Shown: positions 17,672 to 26,791 of the stretch, in pieces | How positions within the stretch are numbered: the stretch's first letter is position 1 | Layout: every line of letters begins with the position of its first letter | NCBI GenBank assembly: GCA_003282425.1 | Contig: QBZF01000001.1 | Span: 57,450-121,449 of the forward strand | Origin: Prochlorococcus sp. AG-335-A05 | GTDB lineage: Bacteria > Cyanobacteriota > Cyanobacteriia > PCC-6307 > Cyanobiaceae | Length of the DNA stretch: 64,000 nt | Direction: 5' to 3' | Translations under genes and position numbers: made by a program | The notes under the pieces: model-generated | What the model was told of the DNA's origin: nothing | The model's input: only the letters and a program-made list of their open reading frames with translations | Database searches by the model: none

Positions 17672-18961
17672 ATGGAGTCAGATAATTTATTTAGCAATAC
17701 TTATCGAATACAAAGTAACGCTCCATTAGCGGATATATTAAGACCAAAAACTTTAGATGATTTTTTCGGTCAAGAATCCATCTTAGGACATAATTCTTTA
17801 TTAAGAAATGCAATTTTGAATGATAAGTTAGGGAATATAATTTTTTCTGGGCCGCCTGGTGTAGGTAAAACAACTTTAATTGAGATTATATCTTCTAATA
17901 CTCGTTCCTCATTAATAAAGTTGAATGCTGTTTTGTCTAATATCAAGGAGTTAAGAACTGAGATTATTAATGCGAAGGAAAGGTTACTTAGTTCAAATAG
18001 GAAAACAATTTTATTTATTGATGAGGTACATAGATTCACCTCAGTCCAACAAGATGCTTTATTGCCCTCAATTGAAAATGGCACCATTACTTTTATTGGT
18101 GCTACAACAGAAAATCCTTTCTTTGCCGTTAATAAAGCTCTAATTAGTAGAGCTCGTATTTTCTCATTACTTCCTTTAAATAAAAATGATTTGAGGAAAA
18201 TAATTGATAAAGTAATAAAGTATTACTCGTGCCTTAAAGATTCCAGAGTTATTGAAATAAAAGAAGAGGCAATAAATCATTTAATAAAATTTTCTGGAGG
18301 GGATGCGAGGAATCTTATAAACGCTTTAGAGTTGAGTATAAGTATTACAAAAGAAAATAAAGAAAACATAGTTGTTATTGATCTTCCAATTGCTGAAGAT
18401 TCAATCCAAAAGAAAAATATTGTATATGACAAAAATGGACAAAACCATTTTGATGTTATTAGTGCATTTATAAAATCTATTAGAGGTTCAAACCCAGATG
18501 CGACTTTATATTGGCTTGCCTATATGGTTGAGGCTGGTGAAGATCCAAATTTTATCTTTCGAAGACTTTTAATTTCTGCTTCTGAGGATATAGGTCTTGC
18601 AGACCCCAATGCAATAGTTGTAGTGCAGTCTTGTTGTGATGCTTTTGATCGAGTTGGTTTCCCTGAAGGATTATTTTTTCTTTCTCAAGCTTCTTTATAC
18701 TTAGCAATTTCTCAAAAGAGTAATAGCACTAAATCAATTTTTAAAGCCGTAGAAGCCATCAAGGCTACTAATGTATCGTTAGTTCCCAATCACCTGAAAA
18801 ATAATGCTAGTAATTACTTAAATCCACATAATTATCAAGGGAACTGGTTGCAACAAGAATATCTGCCAAAAGATTTAAAAGGAATGAAGTTTTGGAAACC
18901 AAAAAATTCTGGATGGGAAAAAAATAGATATGAAGATTTACATAAAAAACAAAAAAGTTAG
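17672..18961 (+). CDS. rarA: Replication-associated recombination protein A (RarA/MgsA-type AAA+ ATPase)
   Basis: AAA+ ATPase of 429 residues in the clamp-loader-like RarA/MgsA/WRNIP1 family that acts at stalled replication forks. It begins APLADILRPKTLDDFFGQESILG. Walker A is FSGPPGVGKTTLIEI (near 63), Walker B FIDEVHRFT (near 117), sensor 1 GATTENPFF and sensor 2 GGDARNLINALEL. The C-terminal tetramerisation region has GSNPDATLYWLAYMVEAGEDP. In many cyanobacteria this gene is longer through a fusion; here it is single. It converges with the transferase gene, with a four-base overlap. Confidence 0.94.
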   Translation: MESDNLFSNTYRIQSNAPLADILRPKTLDDFFGQESILGHNSLLRNAILNDKLGNIIFSGPPGVGKTTLIEIISSNTRSSLIKLNAVLSNIKELRTEIINAKERLLSSNRKTILFIDEVHRFTSVQQDALLPSIENGTITFIGATTENPFFAVNKALISRARIFSLLPLNKNDLRKIIDKVIKYYSCLKDSRVIEIKEEAINHLIKFSGGDARNLINALELSISITKENKENIVVIDLPIAEDSIQKKNIVYDKNGQNHFDVISAFIKSIRGSNPDATLYWLAYMVEAGEDPNFIFRRLLISASEDIGLADPNAIVVVQSCCDAFDRVGFPEGLFFLSQASLYLAISQKSNSTKSIFKAVEAIKATNVSLVPNHLKNNASNYLNPHNYQGNWLQQEYLPKDLKGMKFWKPKNSGWEKNRYEDLHKKQKS

Positions 18962-19614
18962 ACCATTTTTGAGCTGCAAATAATCTTAGGTATAAAGCGA
19001 GAGGTATCTTTATAAGCTAAAGAGATAGTCCATTTATATAAATTAATTTGAGTAAATTTTAACTTCAGTTTCTTCTTTTTATGAAGTAAGATTTTGTCAT
19101 TTTCAGAATATTGCCATTCCTTTATGTCTTCAGCTAACTTGCCATTATCCCATTTTATGGCGGCCTCAACTGCACACCATTGATTCAAAATGGTGTTTTT
19201 ACATGCTTCGCTAGTAGTATTTGAAATATTTGATTTGAAGAAATATTTTTTCGCTAATTTTGCATAATTGAAATCTCTATCAAGCCTCTCAATATCAATC
19301 CCAATTTTTTTTTCATGCCAAACTAATATAATTGCATCCTTGCAATGACTTAAACTACAATACCCCATCCCTTTTGGTAATTCAGGAGGTTCTCCTGGAT
19401 TTGCAATTAAGGGCACCTCTAATGGATTTAAATTGAAAAGATTTCCCAAACATTGTCTTGTATAAGCTCTGCTTTCTAAAAAAATATTTGCTCTAGGTCT
19501 AGAAAGCTTTTTTGCGATTTCAAGTTCTTTCTTAGTTGCGACATCTTGTACACCTTTTATCTCATGAAACCAAATTTTTGGTATTTTATATTCATAGTTA
19601 TTTAATAATGTCAA
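18958..19614 (-). CDS. 4'-phosphopantetheinyl transferase (Sfp/HetI type)
   Basis: A 218-residue enzyme that transfers phosphopantetheine from CoA to acyl carrier protein. The Mg-binding motif IGIDIERLDRDFNY (near 115) is intact. The second motif, normally WxxKEA, reads NQWCAVEAAIKWDNGKL (near 160), with Val where Lys is usual. GYCSLSHCKDAIIL is the expected upstream histidine segment. The start is a TTG at 19614; there is no in-frame ATG until residue 82. The 5' end overlaps the bcp start by seven bases on the other strand, so the two genes share a divergent, overlapping start region. Confidence 0.88.
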   Translation of the reverse strand: MTLLNNYEYKIPKIWFHEIKGVQDVATKKELEIAKKLSRPRANIFLESRAYTRQCLGNLFNLNPLEVPLIANPGEPPELPKGMGYCSLSHCKDAIILVWHEKKIGIDIERLDRDFNYAKLAKKYFFKSNISNTTSEACKNTILNQWCAVEAAIKWDNGKLAEDIKEWQYSENDKILLHKKKKLKLKFTQINLYKWTISLAYKDTSRFIPKIICSSKMV

Positions 19615-20081
19615 TGGCTCTTAAGGTTGGCGATAAAGCACCAGAATTTATTTTAAAAGACTCTTTTGAAAAAGATGTATCTTTAAAAGATTTTAAAGGT
19701 AAAAGAATAATACTATATTTTTATCCAAAAGATAATACTCCAGGATGTACTAAAGAGGCTTGCAATTTTAAAGAAAATTGGGATTTACTTAAGAAAAATA
19801 ACTTTGTAGTTCTTGGAATTAGTAAAGATAGTGCTTCTTCACATCAGAAATTCATAGAAAAATTTAACTTACCTTTTGTTCTCTTGACTGACCCTGAACC
19901 TTATAAAACCTCTTCTGATTATGATAGTTATGGCCTTAAAAAATTTATGGGAAAGGAATATATGGGAATGATGAGAAATACTTTTTTAATTGATGTTGAT
20001 GGTAAAGTTGAAAAAATCTACTTTAAGGTTAAAGCAGCTATTATGGCAGACCATATTATTTCAGATTTAGGATTAAGGTAA
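19608..20081 (+). CDS. bcp: Peroxiredoxin Q / Bcp
   Basis: A thiol peroxidase of 157 residues reducing H2O2 and organic peroxides with thioredoxin. The peroxidatic and resolving cysteines are in the PrxQ spacing TPGCTKEACNFKENW (near residue 45). N-terminal LKVGDKAPEFILKDSF and mid-protein ILYFYPKDNTPGC are family hallmarks. I place the start at ATG 19608 (MSMALKVG); ATG 19614 is equally possible. The longer upstream reading frame runs through the opposite gene and is not used. Confidence 0.93.
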   Translation: MSMALKVGDKAPEFILKDSFEKDVSLKDFKGKRIILYFYPKDNTPGCTKEACNFKENWDLLKKNNFVVLGISKDSASSHQKFIEKFNLPFVLLTDPEPYKTSSDYDSYGLKKFMGKEYMGMMRNTFLIDVDGKVEKIYFKVKAAIMADHIISDLGLR

Positions 20082-20086
20082 ATATT

Positions 20087-20767
20087 CTAATGATTGTAGT
20101 GTGTGATCATACCTTGCATAACTAAATTTGGGGCTATAATTATTTCTTCTTTCTTTTGCTTTAATAGACTACCAATTAATTCAGAGTCGCCTCCGCACAT
20201 AATCAAAATATCCTTAGTAGGGTTAAATGATAAATTAATAACACCCATTAGAGAGTTAGATACGCCTTTTAGCATTGAATCTTCTGTATTAATTAAAAAA
20301 TCTTGAAGAGGAATAACATACTTTTTAGGAGCTTTGAGATTCTTGGTGTATTTCTCCATAGATCTTAGCTGTGTCAGAAAACCAGGTGTTATTTGCCCAC
20401 CGATAATAGAGCCTTGTGCAGTTAACTTCGTCAGAGACAAAGTTGTTCCGCAATCTGCTATTAATAGTTCTTTTCTGAATGGGTTCTCTATTATTTTTAA
20501 AGCTTCCAAGCAACCAAGAGCTCTATCAACCCCAAAATGATTCGGAAGGTTTTTTAATTTAATATCTTCAGTTGAGATTCTATTTTCTTGCTTAAGAGAC
20601 AAATTTGGTAATTTCCCTACTGATGCCCAAATTAAATTATTTAAATTGATATTTTGAGGCACATTATTATTTTTTTGTGTGTGAAAAAACTTATACTTTG
20701 TTTGTAAATTTTCTGCCCAGTGAAGCCTGCTATTGCCAACTAAAAGGAAATTAATATCAGCGATCAT
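20087..20767 (-). CDS. coaX: Type III pantothenate kinase
   Basis: Phosphorylates pantothenate, the first step of CoA synthesis. The 226-residue protein has LLVGNSRLHWA (phosphate-binding NS motif, near 8), FGVDRALGCLEAL (near 78), the central LIADCGTTLSLTKL (near 104, catalytic Asp) and GGQITPGFLTQLR (near 122). Type III kinases need a monovalent cation and resist feedback by CoA. It precedes and is probably separate from cysH, which lies upstream on the same strand with a 17-base gap. Confidence 0.92.
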   Translation of the reverse strand: MIADINFLLVGNSRLHWAENLQTKYKFFHTQKNNNVPQNINLNNLIWASVGKLPNLSLKQENRISTEDIKLKNLPNHFGVDRALGCLEALKIIENPFRKELLIADCGTTLSLTKLTAQGSIIGGQITPGFLTQLRSMEKYTKNLKAPKKYVIPLQDFLINTEDSMLKGVSNSLMGVINLSFNPTKDILIMCGGDSELIGSLLKQKKEEIIIAPNLVMQGMITHYNH

Positions 20768-20784
20768 AGTCCTGAAAGAAAAAT

Positions 20785-21507
20785 TTAATTTTCAGTATGA
20801 ATTCCACATTCTTGCTTCATTCCGCCAAATCTTGTTGTCCTGCCTTCGTTATCAATACTTTCAGGAGAACTGGAATGCCAATCTCCAACAGTTGAATAAC
20901 CTTTTGAGAAAAGTGGATGTGACGGTAATTGATTTTCTTTCATGTAATAAAAAATATCTTTGTTTTTCCAGTTGAGTAAGGGCCTTAAAGCAAGTCGTTT
21001 GCGTATTACGTCAACAAAATTCATTTTATTCCTATTATTCGTTTGCTCCGATCTCACACCGCTAGCCCAGCAGATTATGTCGTGTTTATCTAAAGCATTT
21101 TCTAAAGGTTTAATTTTTCTTATGTCATGGTATTTATCTAAATCACTAGATTCATTAGTTTCCCAAAGTTTTCCATAAAGGGATTCCATTCTTGCTGGAG
21201 ATAGTTCACTTTGTAAAACCTCTACTTCTAAAGAAAAATCATTAATTAGTCTCTCTGCATACTTATATGTCTCTGAGGGTAAGTAACCTGTATCTATCCA
21301 AAAAATTTTAATTTTTTTTTCTAGTGAGTATTGATGCACCATATGTAAAATAACTGATGACTGTATCCCAAAGCTTGTTGTAATAGCAAAGTGGTTATCA
21401 AAATTTTTATAACCCCATAATATTATTTCTTTGGGAGTCATATCTTTCAATTTTTTATTATGTCCTTCTAAATTAAGTTGAATACTTTCTAGCGATTTCT
21501 TAATCAT
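20785..21507 (-). CDS. cysH: Phosphoadenylyl-sulfate (PAPS) reductase
   Basis: Reduces PAPS to sulfite with thioredoxin in assimilatory sulfate reduction. The 240 residues show the PP-loop-like SFGIQSSVILHMVHQYS (near 45), FWIDTGYLPSETY, SGVRSEQTNNR and the C-terminal active site GGMKQECGIH. The cysteine pairs that bind the 4Fe-4S cluster of APS reductases are absent, so this is the PAPS-type enzyme. CoaX follows on the same strand. Confidence 0.94.
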   Translation of the reverse strand: MIKKSLESIQLNLEGHNKKLKDMTPKEIILWGYKNFDNHFAITTSFGIQSSVILHMVHQYSLEKKIKIFWIDTGYLPSETYKYAERLINDFSLEVEVLQSELSPARMESLYGKLWETNESSDLDKYHDIRKIKPLENALDKHDIICWASGVRSEQTNNRNKMNFVDVIRKRLALRPLLNWKNKDIFYYMKENQLPSHPLFSKGYSTVGDWHSSSPESIDNEGRTTRFGGMKQECGIHTEN

Positions 21508-21602
21508 TATAAAAGGTAGTTAGGGATTAGAGGTTATTTCGCTCAGTTTGAATATTATTCGTTTAATTTAATAATACATTTAGGTTTAACAATATATCCT
21601 TC

Positions 21603-22787
21603 ATGAAATCAATAAAAAAACCAATAGTAATAGTTGGCGCAGGTTTTGGAGGTATGACTGTCGCTTCAAACTTAAAAAGACTTAATCCTTCTTTGCCAAT
21701 CTTAGTCGTTGATTCTGAAGCAAAGTTTATCTTTAAACCTTTAATGTATGAAGTTTTAAGCGAAGAATTATCAATGTGGGAGACTGCTCCTGAATTTTTA
21801 AATATATTTTCAAATTTAGGTATTACTTTTCTAAGAAATTGTTTAACTAAAATTAGATTTGATGAAAAGATTCTCGAATTTAGCGATGATTTAAATATAG
21901 GTTATGAATGTTTGATTATTTGTACCGGATCCTTATCTAATAATTTTTCAGTTAAAGGTGTGGATGAAAATTGTTATTTTTTTAATAATTTAAATGACCT
22001 TAAAAAATTAAAGTCGTTTTTACAAAAATTTCAGAATGATAAAATAAAGAAAAACCTATTTGTAATTGGAGCTGGTCCCTCTGGTGTAGAGATCGCATGC
22101 AAAATTAATGATATATATAAAAATAAATTTGATATAAGTATTGTTGAAAGGTCTAATGAAATTTTAGGTCGAAATAAGATTTTTAATCGAGAAGAAGCGG
22201 AGAAAGCTTTAGAAAGAAGAAAAATAAATGTTCTTTTAAATTCAACTGTGCAAGAAATTTCTGATCAAAAAATTAGTATTTTGGATGATTCTGAGATTAA
22301 AGACTTAGATCAAGATGTTGTGATCTGGACTGCTGGGGTTAAACCTAACCTTCCATACATTGACGAACAAGTCATACAAAAAGACGGAAGAATTCTCGTA
22401 AATGAAAATTTTCAGATAGATAATTGTGTAAACTCTTTTGCTATTGGAGATATTTCAATCATTAAAGGTATGGAGGATTTGCCTTTGACCGCTCAAGTTG
22501 CAATGCAACAAGGAAATCATCTTGCTAAAAATATCGAATTACTCTTTCAAGAAAAAGAGCTTTTACCTTTTAATTTTGAGGACAATGGTGAAATGATTAG
22601 TTTAGGAATTGGCGAAGCATCCATATCTGCTTTAGGTGTAACTTTATCGGGTAAATTAGCATTTGATGTAAGAAGATTGATTTATGCTTCAAAAATGCCT
22701 GATACTAGTAAACGCTTAAAATCTACGGCTTCTTGGTTATTTCAAAAAAAATCTACTATAAATAACTTTATTAATAAAAAACCATAA
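21603..22787 (+). CDS. Type II NAD(P)H dehydrogenase
   Basis: A 394-residue single-subunit flavoenzyme that passes electrons from NAD(P)H to quinone without proton pumping. It has the FAD dinucleotide fold IVIVGAGFGGMTVASNLKR (near 8), the NAD fold LFVIGAGPSGVEIACKI (near 157) and the FAD-binding VWTAGVKPNLPYID and SFAIGDISII. It belongs to the Ndb group of cyanobacteria (NdbA/B/C not resolved here). The following SLC13 gene lies 59 bases downstream on the same strand. Confidence 0.9.
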   Translation: MKSIKKPIVIVGAGFGGMTVASNLKRLNPSLPILVVDSEAKFIFKPLMYEVLSEELSMWETAPEFLNIFSNLGITFLRNCLTKIRFDEKILEFSDDLNIGYECLIICTGSLSNNFSVKGVDENCYFFNNLNDLKKLKSFLQKFQNDKIKKNLFVIGAGPSGVEIACKINDIYKNKFDISIVERSNEILGRNKIFNREEAEKALERRKINVLLNSTVQEISDQKISILDDSEIKDLDQDVVIWTAGVKPNLPYIDEQVIQKDGRILVNENFQIDNCVNSFAIGDISIIKGMEDLPLTAQVAMQQGNHLAKNIELLFQEKELLPFNFEDNGEMISLGIGEASISALGVTLSGKLAFDVRRLIYASKMPDTSKRLKSTASWLFQKKSTINNFINKKP

Positions 22788-22846
22788 ACAAGTTTAAACT
22801 TTTGTGGCCTTTTGTTTATAGGTATATTGAGTTAAATAAGTTTGAT

Positions 22847-24655
22847 ATGAATCTGATTTCTTTTTTTAGTAATAATTTAGATGCACTAATTACAGTATTA
22901 GTTTTATTTCTGTCATTGATTTTATTTATAAGAAATACTATAGCCCCTGAATTAACTGGTATATTATGCGTTGGAATATTTATTGTCACTGGAGTTCTAA
23001 CCCCTGAAAAAGCCTTATCTGGATTTGGAAGCCCATCTTTAATCACTTTGATGGGTTTATTTGCAGTCTCATCTGCATTATTTAAAAGTGGTGCGTTAGA
23101 CAGAGTAAGGGAACTTATATCTTCTGAAAATATTAAAACGCCTAGAAAATTAATTTTACTTATAACTTTTTTAATAGCTCCAATATCAGGAATAGTTCCT
23201 AATACGCCAGTTGTAGCATCCCTTTTGCCTTTAATTGAAGGCTGGTGTGAACGACGAAATATTTCACCTTCCAAAGTCCTTTTACCTTTATCTTTTGCAA
23301 CTCTATTAGGAGGAACACTTACATTATTAGGTAGCTCAGTAAATCTGCTAGTAAGTGATATTAGTCAGCAATTAGGCTATGGATCTCTTGAATTATTTAG
23401 CTTGACTTCAATAGGGATTCCAGTTTGGTTAATAGGCACAACATATATGATCTTAGTCTCTGACGTTCTTTTGCCTGATAGAGGAAGAAATAAAGATTTT
23501 ATTAAAAATGGTAATATGAACATCTATTTTACAGAAGTTACGATTCCTTCTTCCTCTGAATTAGTTGGCCAATCAGTAAGAAATAGTAGATTGCAAAGAA
23601 GATTTGATGTTGATGTTCTTGAGTTGCAAAGAAACGGAAAAGTAATATTACCTCCTCTTGCAGATCGCAAATTTGAGCCTGAAGATAGATTGATAGTACG
23701 TGTTACGAGGGCGGATTTATTGCGATTACAACAAGAACATACAATTTTGTTAGCTGAAAATAAGAGATCTATTGTCGGCACAAATCTTCTATCCACTGAA
23801 GAAGGTACCAAAACTTTCGAGGCTTTGCTCCCTTCAGGATCAACTTTAGCAGGAGCAAGCTTGAGAGAACTTAGATTTAGGCAACGCCATAATGCGACAG
23901 TTTTAGCCCTTAGAAGAGGACAACAAACTGTTCAGGAAAGATTAGGTCAAGCCGTTTTAAGAGCAGGAGATGTTTTGTTACTTCAGGCACCTTTAGACTC
24001 AATAAGAGGTCTTCAAGCAAGTAATGACTTATTAATTTTGGATCAATTTGAAGATGATTTACCATTTTTAATTAGAAAACCAATTGCAATTGCAATTGCA
24101 ATTGGTATGGTTATCTTGCCTTCTCTAACTAATATTCCATTAGTAGGGTCAGTTCTTTTAGCAGTTATAGCGATGGTAGCTTTTGGATGTTTGCGTCCTG
24201 CAGAAATACAAAGGTCAATTAGGTTAGATATTATTTTATTATTAGGTTCACTATCAAGCTTCAGTGTGGCTATGCAAGTCACTGGATTGGCAGATCTAAT
24301 AGCCATAAATTTGGATTTTGTCCTAAGTGGAATGCCACTCTATTTTGCTTTAATAGTAATTTTTATATCTACTGTAATACTTACTCAATTTATAAGTAAC
24401 GCTGCTTCTGTCGCGCTGATATTGCCCGTAGCTATTCAGTTTTCAAGCGTTCTAGGGATCTCGCCAAATGCCCTGATAATGCTTGTATTGTTCGGTGCAA
24501 GTCAATCATTCTTAACTCCAATGGGTTATCAAACAAATTTAATGGTTTATGGACCTGGAAGATATAGATTTTTTGATATTGCAAAATATGGAGCGGGTTT
24601 AACATTTATAATGTCTTTGATTGTTCCAGCTTTGATAATTTTAAATTTTAAATAA
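22847..24655 (+). CDS. SLC13/DASS-type anion carrier with two TrkA-C domains
   Basis: About 602 residues. Membrane helices fill residues 1-210 (NTIAPELTGILCVGIFIVTGVLTPEKALSGFGSPSL; PNTPVVASLLPLI). Two regulatory TrkA-C (RCK-C) domains follow: residues 225-310 (ELVGQSVRNSRLQRRF; DRLIVRV) and 320-400 (GSTLAGASLRELRFR; GDVLLLQAP). More helices run to the C-terminus with TQFISNAASVALILPVA. Family members carry sulfate, di- or tricarboxylates with Na+, and a sulfate role is proposed for some cyanobacterial relatives. The ATG at 22847 fits homologues better than the upstream TTG at 22802. KtrB follows after nine bases. Confidence 0.87.
   Translation: MNLISFFSNNLDALITVLVLFLSLILFIRNTIAPELTGILCVGIFIVTGVLTPEKALSGFGSPSLITLMGLFAVSSALFKSGALDRVRELISSENIKTPRKLILLITFLIAPISGIVPNTPVVASLLPLIEGWCERRNISPSKVLLPLSFATLLGGTLTLLGSSVNLLVSDISQQLGYGSLELFSLTSIGIPVWLIGTTYMILVSDVLLPDRGRNKDFIKNGNMNIYFTEVTIPSSSELVGQSVRNSRLQRRFDVDVLELQRNGKVILPPLADRKFEPEDRLIVRVTRADLLRLQQEHTILLAENKRSIVGTNLLSTEEGTKTFEALLPSGSTLAGASLRELRFRQRHNATVLALRRGQQTVQERLGQAVLRAGDVLLLQAPLDSIRGLQASNDLLILDQFEDDLPFLIRKPIAIAIAIGMVILPSLTNIPLVGSVLLAVIAMVAFGCLRPAEIQRSIRLDIILLLGSLSSFSVAMQVTGLADLIAINLDFVLSGMPLYFALIVIFISTVILTQFISNAASVALILPVAIQFSSVLGISPNALIMLVLFGASQSFLTPMGYQTNLMVYGPGRYRFFDIAKYGAGLTFIMSLIVPALIILNFK
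24079..24106. repeat. 28-bp perfect palindrome of four CAATTG-type units
   Basis: Tandem CAATTG units (24081-24104) flanked by AC and GT form a perfect 28-bp palindrome within the carrier gene. In frame it encodes IAIAIAIG in a membrane helix. It is likely a short slippage-derived repeat. Confidence 0.8.
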
Positions 24656-24664
24656 ATAAATAAA

Positions 24665-26068
24665 GTGAAAATAAAGAACGTTGTCTATAAATTAAAAGAA
24701 ATATACAGAAAGTTATCTGTACCTCAATTCACAATTGTCACAGGTTTAATTATTATTATTTTTGGAACCTTTATTTTAAGTTCCCCATTATGTTCTTCAT
24801 CGGATGTGGGTCTTTGGGAGGCATTCTTTACGTCTACTTCTGCAATAACCGTTACTGGATTAACTATCATTGATGTAGGGGTTGATTTGAATATTTTTGG
24901 GCAAATTTTCTTGGCTTTAATGCTTTTATCAGGTGGTTTAGGCTTAATGGCTATTACAACTTTCTTACAGGGATTTGTTGTGAAAGGGACTCAGCTTAGA
25001 ACTAGATTGGATAAAGGCAAGACTCTTGACGAATTTGGGGTTGGTGGAATTGGTAGAACTTTTCAAAGCATCGCTATTACTGCCACTTCTATTATTTCTT
25101 TTGGAGCGATAGTATTATATTTTTTCGGGTTTTTAGAAATTCAAAATAATTGGCAAAGATTATGGTCTGCAATTTTTCATAGCATCTCTGCATATAACAA
25201 TGCAGGTTTTTCTTTATGGTCTAACAGCCTCCAAGATTATCGATCTAATTTTGTTGTTAATGTTGTATTTATTTTTTTAATTGTGATGGGAGGACTTGGT
25301 TGGAGAGTTATTGACGATATATGGAGTAATAGAAAAAATCTTTCATATAAAAAATTAAGTCTTCATTCTAGATTAGTAATTAGGACAAGTTTTTCCTTAA
25401 TAATTTTTGGATCATTAGGTTTTTTCGTAACAGAGACATTATTAAATAGTCAATTTTTTAGTGATCTAAATTTCTTTGAGAAAATTTTATCATCTATTTT
25501 CGAGACTGTGAGTGCAAGAACAGCGGGATTTACAAATTTTCCAATATCTTTAAACTCAATATCAGATACTGGTCTCTTACTATTAATGACTTTGATGTTT
25601 ATTGGAGCTAGCACCGGTGGTACTGGTGGGGGAATCAAAACTACAACATTTATTGCCTTAATGGCAGCAACTAGATCAACGTTAAGGGGACAAAAAGATG
25701 TAATTATTAGTAATAGATTAATTTCAGATAAGGTTATTTTGAAAGCAGTTGGAATAACTGTTGGCTCTTTACTTTTTGTTCTCTTGATGGCTATGTTATT
25801 AAGTACTACGAATACTTTTATTAAAAAAGAATCATTTACATTTCTAGAAATTCTTTTCACATGTATTTCTGCATTTGCAACTGTAGGTTTTGATATCGGT
25901 TTAACAGCAAAATTAAATCATTTTGGTCAATTTATTTTAGTTATTGGTATGTTTGTGGGAAGACTTGGGATTCTTTTGCTTTTAAGTGCTCTGTGGCAGG
26001 CTCTATATAAGAGTAGAATAGAAAAACAAAAAAGAATTGGCTATCCAAAAGCTGATCTTTATGTTTAG
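24665..26068 (+). CDS. ktrB: K+/Na+ transport membrane subunit KtrB/TrkH family
   Basis: A 467-residue, eight-helix cation channel with four M1-P-M2 repeats. Pore-loop segments include SAITVTGLTIIDVG (near 60), SISAYNNAGFSLW (near 175), TVSARTAGFTNFPI (near 285) and ISAFATVGFDIGL (near 405). Conserved glycines occur in each, as expected for K+-selective Ktr/Trk systems. A GTG start is used. It lies between the SLC13-like gene and ktrA on one strand, so the three are likely one operon. Confidence 0.92.
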   Translation: MKIKNVVYKLKEIYRKLSVPQFTIVTGLIIIIFGTFILSSPLCSSSDVGLWEAFFTSTSAITVTGLTIIDVGVDLNIFGQIFLALMLLSGGLGLMAITTFLQGFVVKGTQLRTRLDKGKTLDEFGVGGIGRTFQSIAITATSIISFGAIVLYFFGFLEIQNNWQRLWSAIFHSISAYNNAGFSLWSNSLQDYRSNFVVNVVFIFLIVMGGLGWRVIDDIWSNRKNLSYKKLSLHSRLVIRTSFSLIIFGSLGFFVTETLLNSQFFSDLNFFEKILSSIFETVSARTAGFTNFPISLNSISDTGLLLLMTLMFIGASTGGTGGGIKTTTFIALMAATRSTLRGQKDVIISNRLISDKVILKAVGITVGSLLFVLLMAMLLSTTNTFIKKESFTFLEILFTCISAFATVGFDIGLTAKLNHFGQFILVIGMFVGRLGILLLLSALWQALYKSRIEKQKRIGYPKADLYV

Positions 26069-26086
26069 CCTTTACTAATATTTATT

Positions 26087-26791
26087 ATGGCTGATTGGTG
26101 GCAATGGTCTCAACAAAAAGAAGAGCAAGCTCTAACTTTCGCAGTTGTAGGAGTTGGTAGATTTGGAACAGCTGTTTGTAGAGAACTTATAAGTAATGGC
26201 GTAGATGTTTTAGCTGCAGACGCTTCTGAGAAGGCAATTGATGATTTAAGACAATTAGAACCTTCTATTGAAGCGAGAGTAATAGATTGTACTGATGAGG
26301 AATCAATGAAGGAATCAGGTATCTTAGAGATGAATACAGTTGTGGTAGGTATTAGTGAGCCTATTGAAGCAAGTATTACCACTACTCTTATTGCTAAGGA
26401 TAGTGAAGGAACAAAAGTAAAAAGAGTAATTGCAAGAGCCACGAGTGATTTGCATGAAAAAATGTTAAAAAGAGTAGGTGCTGATAAGGTCGTTTTCCCT
26501 TCTAGAATGCAAGGTGAAAGGTTAGGTTTAGAACTTGTTAGACCAAATCTAATTGAAAGATTGGAATTGGATAATCAAACTGGAATAGATGAATTAACAG
26601 TTCCAGAAGAATTTATTGGTAGATCTTTGAGGGATTTAAATTTAAGAAAAAACTATTTAGTTAATGTTCTTGCTGCTGGTCCTCCAGAACAATTAACAGT
26701 AAATCCTCCTGCAAAATATATTCTTGAGAGAGGAAATATTTTGGTAGTTATGGGGAAAACTTTAGATTTACAAAAATTACCTCAAAATTAA
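26087..26791 (+). CDS. ktrA: Ktr/Trk K+ transport regulatory subunit (RCK domain)
   Basis: A 234-residue cytoplasmic gating subunit. The N-terminal RCK/TrkA-N Rossmann domain has VVGVGRFGTAVCRELISNGVDVLAADAS (glycine-rich loop and ribose-binding Asp, near 22). A TrkA-C domain follows from about 150 (TGIDELTVPEEFIGRSLRDLNLRKNYLVNVLA). It should form an octameric ring binding nucleotides under KtrB. It starts 18 bases after ktrB. Confidence 0.93.
   Translation: MADWWQWSQQKEEQALTFAVVGVGRFGTAVCRELISNGVDVLAADASEKAIDDLRQLEPSIEARVIDCTDEESMKESGILEMNTVVVGISEPIEASITTTLIAKDSEGTKVKRVIARATSDLHEKMLKRVGADKVVFPSRMQGERLGLELVRPNLIERLELDNQTGIDELTVPEEFIGRSLRDLNLRKNYLVNVLAAGPPEQLTVNPPAKYILERGNILVVMGKTLDLQKLPQN

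Noticed and set aside
22816-23274. Long open frame antisense to the SLC13 carrier
   Set aside because: Lies wholly within a well-supported gene; the translation has no recognisable domain. Low GC codon use leaves many antisense frames open.
24079-24106. Repeats read as a CRISPR-like array
   Set aside because: Units are 6 bp with no spacers, inside a gene. No Cas genes are in the window.
25450-25860. 136-codon antisense frame in ktrB
   Set aside because: Shadow of a conserved membrane channel gene, with no independent evidence.
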